NCBI GenBank assembly: GCA_016281115.1
Contig: JAEEHZ010000127.1
Location: 1-13,040, forward strand
Direction of reading: 5' to 3'
DNA: 13,040 nucleotides
Source: Clostridiaceae bacterium
Lineage (GTDB): Bacteria > Bacillota > Clostridia > Oscillospirales > Acutalibacteraceae
Within the stretch, counting starts at the first letter, position 1. Every line of letters starts with the position of its first letter. A program made the translations under genes and the position numbers. Positions 1 through 7,545 of this stretch are shown here, one piece after another. The notes beneath the pieces are model-generated. The model was given only the letters and a program-made list of their open reading frames with translations, ran no database searches and was not told the DNA's origin.

Positions 1-1532
1 AGCTGTATGCGGATAATATTTTATTTATGGTTACTCACAATTGCCGTGAAAGCTTTGTAAATATTCTCGAAGAAGCAAAAGCATCGGGCATACCGCAGTT
101 TATTAACAATGAGATAGTCAGAATAGACGGATCAAACGCACAATTGTTCGGCTGGGTGTGGACCGTTATAAACAACGACGGTGAAAAAGAACTCAGGTTT
201 TTTTATGTTCCGGTGTATAATGCTTTGAAAACCGAGACAGACAAAGAGATCGCATATGTTCAGGCAAATAAACAATCTTATAATATAATTATAAAGATCG
301 ATCACAACACCGATACGGCTCAGTGTATACACAAAACGACACATCGCTCAATAGGGGTTTCCTGCGACATTACTTTTACTATAGACAGTGCTAAAAAGCA
401 TTTTCTTAACAACTACATAATTCCCGAAGATCATAATACAGCGAGCGATTTTATTGACAAAGCAATCAATCAGAAAAATGACAATGTATTCAACAAAGAA
501 ATTCACACTGTTTTTTCGGCAACGTTAGAGGACGGAGATGTGCGCAATTATAGGGTAACAGGTATAACTCTTAACCGCAATACCACCCTTATTTGTATTA
601 AAGATATAACCGACACAGGTTATTCAAAAGAACTTTTAAACAAAAGCAGAGTGCTGAAAAAGCTATGGGATTATCTTGACAAGGTCACCTTAACCAGTGA
701 TATTGACACGGTTGCGTTTGAAATAAAGGATAGAACTATTTTTCCTATTTATTTCAGCGAAAAGTGTTGCAGAAGAATGAGAATAGACAAACATGAATTC
801 TTAAATATAGCTGATAAAGGTATTAGCTTTGATGAGTTTTTCGGTAGATTCGGAATAACCGAGTATGACTTTAACAGAGCTCTTAAAGGCGGAAGCATTG
901 ACATTACCGTTGTGGAACAAAACGGAGTTACTGCAACATATAACGCCAGAACATACATATGTGACCCTGAAACATCGGATATTTATACGGTGTTTTTCTC
1001 AGACCCCCAAAAAATAAATTCTGCGGAATTGTTAAGAAAAGCAAAGTCGCGTGCCGTTAACCCAAAAAATATTTCAGAAAAAAAAGATTCGTTCGTTCCC
1101 GGAAACAATGCTAAAATATGGATAAGAACATTCGGCAACTTTGATGTTTTTGTTAACGGGGTTCCTATACGTTTTTCAAGTGCTAAGGCAAAAGAATTGC
1201 TGGCAATTCTTGTTGACAGAAGAGGAGGAAGCCTGACAGCGGAAGAGGCTATATCCTATTTGTGGGAAGATAAAGCGGCAGATAAGCAGGTTATGTCCAA
1301 TTATCGCAAAGTGGCTATGCGTATGCATAATACACTTGATAAGTTTGGCATAGGTGATTTGGTTATTAATAACAGGGGTATACGAAGCCTTAATATGACT
1401 ATTGCTGACTGTGATTTTTACAGGTTTCTTAAAGACGATCACAATAACATGGAATTGTTCTATGGTCAGTATATGCAAAACTACAGTTGGGCCGAAGCTA
1501 CGCTTGCCGTTCTTGACCAAAAGTCAAAATAA
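1..1532 (+). CDS. PAS-like / SARP-type winged-helix transcriptional regulator (5' partial)
   Basis: The reading frame is open to the left edge: codons before the first ATG (position 27) read LYADNILF without a stop, and no ribosome binding site precedes that ATG, so the true start is probably outside the window. Numbering from ATG 27, residues ~225-330 look like a degenerate PAS sensor domain (IYFSEKCCRRMRIDKHEF, then a strand-rich stretch ending in YTVFFSD). Residues ~364-460 form a C-terminal winged helix of the OmpR/SARP class: IRTFGNFDVFVNGVPIRF, then KAKELLAILVDRRGG and the recognition-helix region SNYRKVAMRMHNTL. The last ~40 residues (FYRFLK...LFYGQYMQNYSWAE) resemble the start of a bacterial transcriptional activator domain. 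No receiver-domain aspartate can be seen in the visible part. It probably controls the pilus genes downstream; this is inferred from adjacency and from the 11-bp repeats at 1837-1898. Ligand unknown. Confidence 0.8.
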   Translation, partial: LYADNILFMVTHNCRESFVNILEEAKASGIPQFINNEIVRIDGSNAQLFGWVWTVINNDGEKELRFFYVPVYNALKTETDKEIAYVQANKQSYNIIIKIDHNTDTAQCIHKTTHRSIGVSCDITFTIDSAKKHFLNNYIIPEDHNTASDFIDKAINQKNDNVFNKEIHTVFSATLEDGDVRNYRVTGITLNRNTTLICIKDITDTGYSKELLNKSRVLKKLWDYLDKVTLTSDIDTVAFEIKDRTIFPIYFSEKCCRRMRIDKHEFLNIADKGISFDEFFGRFGITEYDFNRALKGGSIDITVVEQNGVTATYNARTYICDPETSDIYTVFFSDPQKINSAELLRKAKSRAVNPKNISEKKDSFVPGNNAKIWIRTFGNFDVFVNGVPIRFSSAKAKELLAILVDRRGGSLTAEEAISYLWEDKAADKQVMSNYRKVAMRMHNTLDKFGIGDLVINNRGIRSLNMTIADCDFYRFLKDDHNNMELFYGQYMQNYSWAEATLAVLDQKSK

Positions 1533-1594
1533 CAGATCTCCGATTCTCTATTGGTCAATATTACCTAAAATAATTTTTTAAATAAATAATGTGT

Positions 1595-1635
1595 AAAATG
1601 ACGTTAAACCCGAGGGCTTAAACGTCATTTTTTTT
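1595..1635 (+). terminator. Rho-independent terminator after the regulator gene
   Basis: A 10-bp perfect stem (AAATGACGTT at 1596-1605 pairing with AACGTCATTT at 1621-1630), with a possible CCC/GGG inner pairing, runs into an eight-T tract at 1628-1635. It lies about 60 bp after the regulator stop codon. It separates the regulator transcript from the pilus locus, so the latter needs its own promoter. Confidence 0.9.
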
Positions 1636-1647
1636 GCAAAATAAATA

Positions 1648-1679
1648 AAATTTCATTGCAACTATGTAAATTGAAATTT
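1648..1679. repeat. 8-bp inverted repeat upstream of the pilus locus
   Basis: AAATTTCA at 1648-1655 is matched by TGAAATTT at 1672-1679 with a 16-nt gap. No T-tract follows, so it is not a terminator. It could be an operator or a chance AT-rich palindrome. Confidence 0.4.
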
Positions 1680-1704
1680 CCTACAAGGGTAATATAACAC
1701 GGTT

Positions 1705-1734
1705 TATAATTAACTGTTAATTAAAAACTGTTAA
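1705..1734 (+). promoter_or_regulatory. Perfect -10 (TATAAT) overlapped by a palindrome and direct repeats
   Basis: TATAAT lies at 1705-1710 with no convincing -35 at 17-18 bp. It overlaps the palindrome AATTAACTGTTAATT (1708-1722). The 9-mer AACTGTTAA is repeated at 1712-1720 and 1726-1734 (14-bp period). This could be a second, regulated promoter giving a ~270-nt leader, or AT-rich background. Confidence 0.35.
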
Positions 1735-1836
1735 ATATAACCTAATGGGTGTTGTGGGGGTGTATGGCTGTTGTCATTTATTCCAAATAAAATTTTCAAT
1801 TTATAAAAAAGTATGCAACCGTACGAACTTTGAACG

Positions 1837-1911
1837 AGGAACCAATGAGGAACGAACACGGAACCGATAATGGTTCGGTAGGCACTGTGCAAGGAACGCG
1901 CATGGTATAAA
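1837..1911 (+). promoter_or_regulatory. Putative SARP-type operator and extended -10 promoter of the pilus locus
   Basis: GGAAC-type repeats sit in one 11-bp phase: AGGAACC at 1837, AGGAACG at 1848, CGGAACC at 1859, and AGGAACG again at 1892 (33 bp further). Phase positions 1870 and 1881 are degenerate. Extra GAAC tetramers occur at 1825, 1832 and 1854. The last repeat ends 7-8 bp before TATAAA (1906-1911), which is preceded by TGG, an extended -10. The segment at the -35 position (CACTGT, 1883-1888) is poor, which suggests activator dependence. SARP regulators are known to bind 11-bp-spaced direct repeats about 8 bp from the -10, and the gene upstream encodes such a winged helix. The link is inferred. 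Confidence 0.5.
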
Positions 1912-1990
1912 ATTAGTAGACGTTGCATGTGGGCAGGCATATATGAAAATACGTTAATGTTGAGAGTAAATCAAAGGCGGTTTATTTGGT

Positions 1991-2650
1991 ATGAACAGCA
2001 AAAAAATGACTAATGAGAAAGCTAACAGCGAAAAGGATTATAAAAAGCTGAGCAGGGCAGAGTTACTGGAATTGTTAATTGCCCAAGTAAAAGAAAATAC
2101 GCTGCTCAAGAAAACAGCAGAATTTTATGAAGCCGAAAACAGCGATTTAAAATACAGATTAAACGATGCCGAGATCAGACTGAGCAACAGAGAAATAATC
2201 ATAAACAATTCGGGTTCGATTGCCGAAGCATCTTTACAGCTTAATGATGTTTTTGTTTCGGCGCAAAATGCCGCACAGCAATACATTGATAACGTGATGC
2301 TTATTTATGAGCAAAATGAAGCGATAAGCAAAGATATTATAGCGCAGGCTGAGGATGAAGCCGCCCGTATTGTTAACGAGGCGCATATGCAAGCTAACAA
2401 AATAAGATTTGACGCGGTGAAAAAAGCTAAGTCGGTTATATATAATTCCAGAATAAAGGCCGGTCAAATAGAAAGCGACGCGGAAAAGATAAAAACAGAT
2501 ATGCTTATGCAGGCGGAGTCGGAATGTGCAGCGAAAAAATCAGAAATTGATGAATACTGGCACAGATTGTCTGAACGTTTGGATAACTTTTATCAAAATC
2601 ACAAAGGGCTTGAACAGGTAATACGCACGGCGGGAAACAAGGTCGTTTAA
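1991..2650 (+). CDS. DivIVA-like coiled-coil protein, first gene of the pilus locus
   Basis: A 219-residue soluble protein with no signal peptide or membrane segment. AAAGGCGG at 1973-1980 lies 10 nt before the ATG. Residues ~18-40 (KLSRAELLELLIAQVKENTLLK) are followed by heptad-like helix to ~71. A long alanine/glutamate/lysine-rich coiled coil spans ~105-205, with runs such as AQAEDEAARIVNEAHMQANK that recall DivIVA/GpsB or ATP synthase b-type helices. No catalytic motif is visible. It is followed 33 bp later by the signal peptidase, so the two are probably co-transcribed. DivIVA proteins mark curved or septal membrane; a role in placing pilus secretion is an inference. It could equally be a generic scaffolding protein, as coiled-coil similarity is weak evidence of homology. 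Confidence 0.75.
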   Translation: MNSKKMTNEKANSEKDYKKLSRAELLELLIAQVKENTLLKKTAEFYEAENSDLKYRLNDAEIRLSNREIIINNSGSIAEASLQLNDVFVSAQNAAQQYIDNVMLIYEQNEAISKDIIAQAEDEAARIVNEAHMQANKIRFDAVKKAKSVIYNSRIKAGQIESDAEKIKTDMLMQAESECAAKKSEIDEYWHRLSERLDNFYQNHKGLEQVIRTAGNKVV

Positions 2651-2683
2651 TGATTCTTTATTTTGGGTATGGGGTATTCTGTA

Positions 2684-3700
2684 ATGAATAATTCTAATAA
2701 TGCGTTTGATACCGATATGTATAACGAACAATTCAATGTTATTGATTTTCATAATAATATCATTGAAAAGACAAATAATGACGAAGAAAATATTGAAGAT
2801 AAAATATATAATCAATCCGGCTCTTATTATGCTACTAATGAAGAAAGAATCACCCAAGCAGAGGTGTCAATAAGAAATCTTGAAAGAATACTGGATTATC
2901 TTGAATGTCAGCCCGCGGAACAATTAGCGAACACAGAGACGGAAACAAATGAAGAAAAGAAAATATCTTTCAAAAAAAATAAAAGAGAAAAAAAGAAGTT
3001 AAAAAAGAAAAAAGAAATTGATTGTGACAATTTCGACAACGATATTAATATACTCAAAAATGATACATTGATTGACTGTGAGAACAACGGAGTACAGACT
3101 GTTTTGACAGTTGCCGAAATAGTAGAGCGCGGAAATACCTCGGCAATAGATTTGCCCAAGCTTGAAAAAGAGCTGGGATATGAGAAATACAAAAAACGTT
3201 ATCGTAAAGTTGTCAGGAGCACTTTGTATGGATTGATCGTCGCCGCCGCTACCGCTATTTTGGTTGCTATGCTGTGGTTGCCGGTTTTGGAAATTTACGG
3301 TTCATCAATGTCGCCTGCACTTGAAGAAGGAAATGTTGTTGTATCGGTTAAAAATTCAGAATTTCACACAAAAGACTTGGTAGCATTTTATTACGGAAAC
3401 AAGCTTCTTGTTAAGCGTTGTATTGCAGGACCGTCTGATTGGGTTGACATTGACGAGAATGGAGAAGTAACGGTTAACGGACAACCGCTGGATGAACCGT
3501 ATGTGTCTGAAAAAGCTCTGGGCGAATGTGATTTGGAATTTCCGTATCAAGTCCCCGAGGAACACTGGTTTTTAATGGGCGATCACAGAAAGACATCTGT
3601 TGACAGCAGGAGCAAGCTGATAGGCGCCGTGTCAAAAGAACAGATCGTCGGCAAAGTTATTATGAAGATATGGCCGCTTGATAAAATAGTTTTTTATTAA
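2684..3700 (+). CDS. Signal peptidase I with long N-terminal cytosolic extension
   Basis: Type I signal peptidase, which cleaves secretory leaders at the outer membrane face. Three in-frame starts exist: TTG 2663, ATG 2669 and ATG 2684. I chose 2684 because GGGG at 2671-2674 is correctly spaced for it and the others lack a Shine-Dalgarno, but this is not firm. Counting from TTG 2663, one membrane helix spans ~189-209. Box B GSSMSP carries the nucleophile Ser215, box D LLVKR carries the general base Lys251, and box E MGDHRKTSVDSR covers 305-316, so the Ser-Lys dyad is intact. The ~185 residues before the helix are odd: acidic/Asn-rich, then a basic block (KKNKREKKKLKKKK, ~104-117), then acidic again. 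Typical enzymes have only a short cytosolic tail. Pilus loci of streptococci also carry a signal peptidase homologue (SipA/LepA), so it probably processes the pilins encoded just downstream. Confidence 0.9.
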   Translation: MNNSNNAFDTDMYNEQFNVIDFHNNIIEKTNNDEENIEDKIYNQSGSYYATNEERITQAEVSIRNLERILDYLECQPAEQLANTETETNEEKKISFKKNKREKKKLKKKKEIDCDNFDNDINILKNDTLIDCENNGVQTVLTVAEIVERGNTSAIDLPKLEKELGYEKYKKRYRKVVRSTLYGLIVAAATAILVAMLWLPVLEIYGSSMSPALEEGNVVVSVKNSEFHTKDLVAFYYGNKLLVKRCIAGPSDWVDIDENGEVTVNGQPLDEPYVSEKALGECDLEFPYQVPEEHWFLMGDHRKTSVDSRSKLIGAVSKEQIVGKVIMKIWPLDKIVFY

Positions 3701-3724
3701 TAATTTTATGAAAGGGTGAAGAAA

Positions 3725-6700
3725 ATGCAAAACGAGCTTGGACTTCAAGTGTCCTATCTCAACAAAGCTAAGCGTTGCAACAAGGTATTGTACAGAATAT
3801 TTTTTGTTGTGGCTTCTTTGGTCGTTTTCTTCACAACATATGTTCTTATAATACCCGCCATCACATACGAAAGAGGAGATTCTACCGCTGATTTGGAAAG
3901 CATATCCGATTGGACAAGCAGTGTGTGTTCGGTTGAACTTAGCGGAAATTACAGCAAAGATTTGATCGAAATAGCAAAAACCCAGATCGGCTATTCGGAA
4001 AGCCAAAAAAATTTTATTCTCGGCGAGGACGCGAAAAAACATCATTACTCAAGATACGGTGTCTGGTACGGTGACGAATATGCCGATTGGGGAACAATTT
4101 TCGCCGCGTTTTGCCTTCGTTATGCGAATGTTGAAAATTATGAGCTTTATGATAACAGCTTTACATGGGTACAAAATCTCAGCGCAACAGACGGCAGCGG
4201 ATTTTTCGAGCCGCAGTTATACTATCCCGAACCCGGCAACTTGGTATTTTTTGAGCCCGATGACGAATTTATAAACGGAAACACCGGAATAGTTGAAAAT
4301 GTTTCCGATGACGGCTTTATGACCGTAATTATGCGTGACAAAACGGGAACGGTTTCCGAAATAACGGTTTCGGTCGACGAGAAAACAATACTTGGGTACG
4401 CACAGTTACCGGTCAACCCGGATGAGCTTATAAACCTGACAGCAAAGACACAGTCCGGAACACAAGTGGAACTTAGTGCGACTGCACGTGAATTTGACAT
4501 AACAGACGATGAGATACAATTAATAGTTGATGAAGTTTTACCGATATCGGATGATGAAAATAAGGCAGATCCCGATGAAGTTTATGACCTGCTAAGATCG
4601 GTAGATCCTGAGGAAGCAGAAAAAGCAATAGCGTATGACACAAAACTGTTAAATGTTGAAATTGTCCAAAACGAAAAGAGGATTCGTCCGCGTTCAAGTA
4701 TTAATATTGCGATTACAGACGAGCAATTGGCAAGAGACGATACATTTATATGCGTCGTTGATGAAGAAGGAAATGTCGGCAAAGTAGACGCCGAGGAAAT
4801 AAACAAAGAAAACAATGAGGCGAACATAACAGTAGAGGACGTATCAAAATTAATTATAGCTACGCCTGTGCGTTCTAAAGTTGCGGCAAGAGGAGCCTAT
4901 AATGCTCCGGGAACCGTACAAACTGTTGATAATAAAGAAGACGGAATAGTTCTTAATTTGTTTGACTATTACGGTTACAACCTTGATGTATCGGAAAATA
5001 CCGTTTTGAGCCCTGTTTATAACGGCATAAACGCTGTTAACTCTACTTACGGTCAAGATTATCTTTTGTTCTTTGGAACAGGTGAAAACTATAACAATGT
5101 GTATCCTACAAACGGGCAAAACTGTTTTACGGGCGAGGGTACAGCCATGCAGGGCATTGTGAAAAATACTTTAAGGAACGGATACCCTGTATTAGCGCGC
5201 AATAATTCCAGTCTTTCGTATCTGTTTGATACGTCACCTTTAAGTGACGCCTCCGTAAAAAAGATATACCCTGATGTAAATCATTTGTTCCAAAAGGACA
5301 GCGACGGATATTATTGGTACGACAGCGACAAAAACTACGCTTATTATAATAAAAACACAGGTAACTTTATAGTCTACAACGGAACTTATTATAACAGTTA
5401 CGGCTCTAAAATAGGATTTTTCCCCTTTAATGATTACGACACAAGATACACCGATGTAAAACCCTCCGATTCAACGCATCATTATAATCACCACTTCGGT
5501 ATGACGATGAACGCGTCGTTTACAATTCCTAAAGGCTCTAAGGTAAACGGAAAAAATATGGTGTTTGATTTTTCGGGCGATGACGATATGTGGGTATTCA
5601 TTGACGATGTGCTTGTACTTGATATAGGCGGCTTACACGAAAAAGTAAGCGGTTCCATTAATTTTACCACCGGGGCTGTTAGTGTATCGGCTGTCAGGGC
5701 TGTGTCCGGCTTTGAATATGGCGGAACAATAGGCGGCAGCAGTACGATTTCTCAGATTTTTGCGAGAGCCGGAAAGACATATGATTCGTCCGAGGGCTCC
5801 GAACACAAAATATCGTTCTTCTATATGGAACGCGGAGGATGTTTTTCCAACTGCTCTTTAAGATTTAATCTTTGCCTTTATCAGAAAAGAGATTTGACAA
5901 TAGAAAAAAATGTGGTTGGAGAAAATACATCTCCTTACGCTGATAATCAATTCCAATTTCAGCTGTATCTTGAAAAATCTGTTGAATCAAATCAATATAC
6001 GGTATATCCGGGTCCTGCGGTGTATAACAACGGAACTGCGGTAGCGTTTGACCAAAACGGTACATTTACGCTTAAACCGGGACAGAAGATCACCGTGCCG
6101 GATATTGTCGATTTAAAAAAATACTATTTAAAGGAAGTTAATGTAGACGGCAACGATTTTGCCTGGTTTAAAGTAAACGGAGAATATGTTCAGGCAACGC
6201 AAATGCCTGATAACAGCCAACTGTTACAGGTTATTTGCAGTCCTTATTCCGTAAAAGAACACGTAGAGGTTATATTCGATAATATACTTAAAGAGGGCAA
6301 GGTAAATATTGCCGTAGAAAAAGTATGGTCGGACGGAAACCAAAATCATACAAATGACAGTATAAGCTTTACGTTGTTAAGAAACGGTACCGCTTATTCT
6401 TATAACGGTCATACAACACATACGCTTAACTCCGATAACAATTGGAGAACAGAGTTTTATGATATGGTTATGGAAGGCAACGGTCAAACGTATCAATACA
6501 CCGTTTCCGAAATAGAGACCGAAGGCTATACGGTAACGTATCATTCGGAAATGAGACAGGGCGTATATACAATAACCATTAATAACGAAAAACTTCCCGA
6601 GCCGCCAAAGATAACAGTTTTGAAAAAATGGTATTCTTTCAGCGGAAAAGAGATTGATGTAAGCGGAGTGCAGGGCATAGATATTGAACTTTGGCGAAAA

Positions 6701-7453
6701 TACTATGTGCCGGGCACACCACCTCAGCCTCAGGGACACACGGTAAGCTTTGCCGTTGATGTCAACAACGGGTCAAGCATTACACGAACTGTTTTAAAGA
6801 CGGTTGAGGCGGCGCACGGAACGGATGTTTCGTTTATAGCTCCCATATGGTACGGCGCACATCCTACCGGCGCGTATTTAAACGGTAATAAGCTGCCCAC
6901 AGACGGTATGTACAATGATATGGGTTCTACACCTATATATGTACTGAGAAATGTGATAGATGACGTAACCGTGTTGCTTAAATATGATGTGGCAAGCAAT
7001 GACGGGTGGATATGGAGCGGCAATGTTGATAACCTTAAAAGCAATTTAAGTATTATTGATCATACAGAACCATCTCAACAGTCCTCAGCTCCTACCGAGG
7101 GAGAATGGGTCGACGAATTGGTTGAAACTGTTACGCTGAACCGTGACGGTGAATGGAGACACAGTTGGGGAGAGTCGGATGTGCCTGCACAAACATCGCA
7201 GGGCTATGACTGTTCCTACTATGTAAAGGAAAACACCGTTGAGGATTATTATGTTGTGTATGTAAACAACGACGGCATACAACAGGGTATAATTACCGTC
7301 AAAAATACATGCGCAATAGAGGCCGTGTTGCCGCAAACCGGCGGCACAGGCACATTAACTTACACATTGGGCGGACTGCTATTAATAATAACTGCGGGTG
7401 CCATAATGTACGGATATATATTGAGGCAAAAAAACGGAAGGAGGTATGAGTAA
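3725..7453 (+). CDS. LPQTG tip adhesin: inactive CHAP-like, fibro-slime and Cna_B domains
   Basis: Large cell-wall-sorted surface protein (1242 residues), likely the pilus tip. ATG 3725 is preferred: AAAGGG at 3711-3716 is 8 nt upstream, while the alternative GTG 3716 lies inside that site. Residues ~20-47 are a long hydrophobic leader ending in LIIPAITYE. Residues ~78-230 match the CHAP-type domain of clostridial adhesins (IAKTQIGYSESQKN, YGVWYGDEYADW, PGNLVFF), but the catalytic Cys position is Gly123 and the usual His before GIV is Thr187. Residues ~442-722 are a fibro-slime/PA14-like domain (GDDDMWVFIDDVLVLDIGGLH, ~618-638). A beta-rich DUF7601-like module covers ~723-854. Cna_B domain one covers ~858-955 (candidate isopeptide Lys866, Glu929, Asn953/954). 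A second Cna_B-like domain starts ~962, is interrupted by a ~130-residue insertion, and resumes at ~1127. LPQTG lies at 1202-1206, then a membrane helix and the basic tail RQKNGRRYE. Confidence 0.92.
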   Translation: MQNELGLQVSYLNKAKRCNKVLYRIFFVVASLVVFFTTYVLIIPAITYERGDSTADLESISDWTSSVCSVELSGNYSKDLIEIAKTQIGYSESQKNFILGEDAKKHHYSRYGVWYGDEYADWGTIFAAFCLRYANVENYELYDNSFTWVQNLSATDGSGFFEPQLYYPEPGNLVFFEPDDEFINGNTGIVENVSDDGFMTVIMRDKTGTVSEITVSVDEKTILGYAQLPVNPDELINLTAKTQSGTQVELSATAREFDITDDEIQLIVDEVLPISDDENKADPDEVYDLLRSVDPEEAEKAIAYDTKLLNVEIVQNEKRIRPRSSINIAITDEQLARDDTFICVVDEEGNVGKVDAEEINKENNEANITVEDVSKLIIATPVRSKVAARGAYNAPGTVQTVDNKEDGIVLNLFDYYGYNLDVSENTVLSPVYNGINAVNSTYGQDYLLFFGTGENYNNVYPTNGQNCFTGEGTAMQGIVKNTLRNGYPVLARNNSSLSYLFDTSPLSDASVKKIYPDVNHLFQKDSDGYYWYDSDKNYAYYNKNTGNFIVYNGTYYNSYGSKIGFFPFNDYDTRYTDVKPSDSTHHYNHHFGMTMNASFTIPKGSKVNGKNMVFDFSGDDDMWVFIDDVLVLDIGGLHEKVSGSINFTTGAVSVSAVRAVSGFEYGGTIGGSSTISQIFARAGKTYDSSEGSEHKISFFYMERGGCFSNCSLRFNLCLYQKRDLTIEKNVVGENTSPYADNQFQFQLYLEKSVESNQYTVYPGPAVYNNGTAVAFDQNGTFTLKPGQKITVPDIVDLKKYYLKEVNVDGNDFAWFKVNGEYVQATQMPDNSQLLQVICSPYSVKEHVEVIFDNILKEGKVNIAVEKVWSDGNQNHTNDSISFTLLRNGTAYSYNGHTTHTLNSDNNWRTEFYDMVMEGNGQTYQYTVSEIETEGYTVTYHSEMRQGVYTITINNEKLPEPPKITVLKKWYSFSGKEIDVSGVQGIDIELWRKYYVPGTPPQPQGHTVSFAVDVNNGSSITRTVLKTVEAAHGTDVSFIAPIWYGAHPTGAYLNGNKLPTDGMYNDMGSTPIYVLRNVIDDVTVLLKYDVASNDGWIWSGNVDNLKSNLSIIDHTEPSQQSSAPTEGEWVDELVETVTLNRDGEWRHSWGESDVPAQTSQGYDCSYYVKENTVEDYYVVYVNNDGIQQGIITVKNTCAIEAVLPQTGGTGTLTYTLGGLLLIITAGAIMYGYILRQKNGRRYE

Positions 7454-7477
7454 TTTTATTACCATTTCCTCAAATAT

Positions 7478-7519
7478 GACAAAAGTTTATTTGTCGCTAT
7501 GTATCCTAATATATATATT
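7478..7519 (+). promoter_or_regulatory. Putative promoter of the backbone pilin gene with an inverted repeat
   Basis: The 92-bp gap holds TTGTCG (7491-7496), a 17-bp spacer and TATATT (7514-7519), a plausible sigma-A promoter. The -35 overlaps the right arm of an inverted repeat, GACAAA (7478-7483) and TTTGTC (7490-7495), which could be an operator or a short RNA hairpin; no T-tract follows it directly. A strong Shine-Dalgarno, AAGGAAGG (7529-7536), precedes the pilin ATG. Confidence 0.45.
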
Positions 7520-7545
7520 TTTTTAAATAAGGAAGGAAAAAAACA

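Noticed and set aside
3716..3724. GTG 3716 as the start of the tip adhesin
   Set aside because: The GTG lies inside AAAGGGTG, which is the Shine-Dalgarno for ATG 3725 with an 8-nt spacer.
4473..4827. Reverse-strand ORFs overlapping the tip adhesin
   Set aside because: They are antisense shadows with low-complexity Ser/Leu/His-rich translations and no start signals.
7478..7495. GACAAA/TTTGTC inverted repeat as a terminator of the adhesin gene
   Set aside because: The stem is only 6 bp of mostly A-T pairs and is followed by CGCTATG, not by a T-tract. A regulatory role is more likely.
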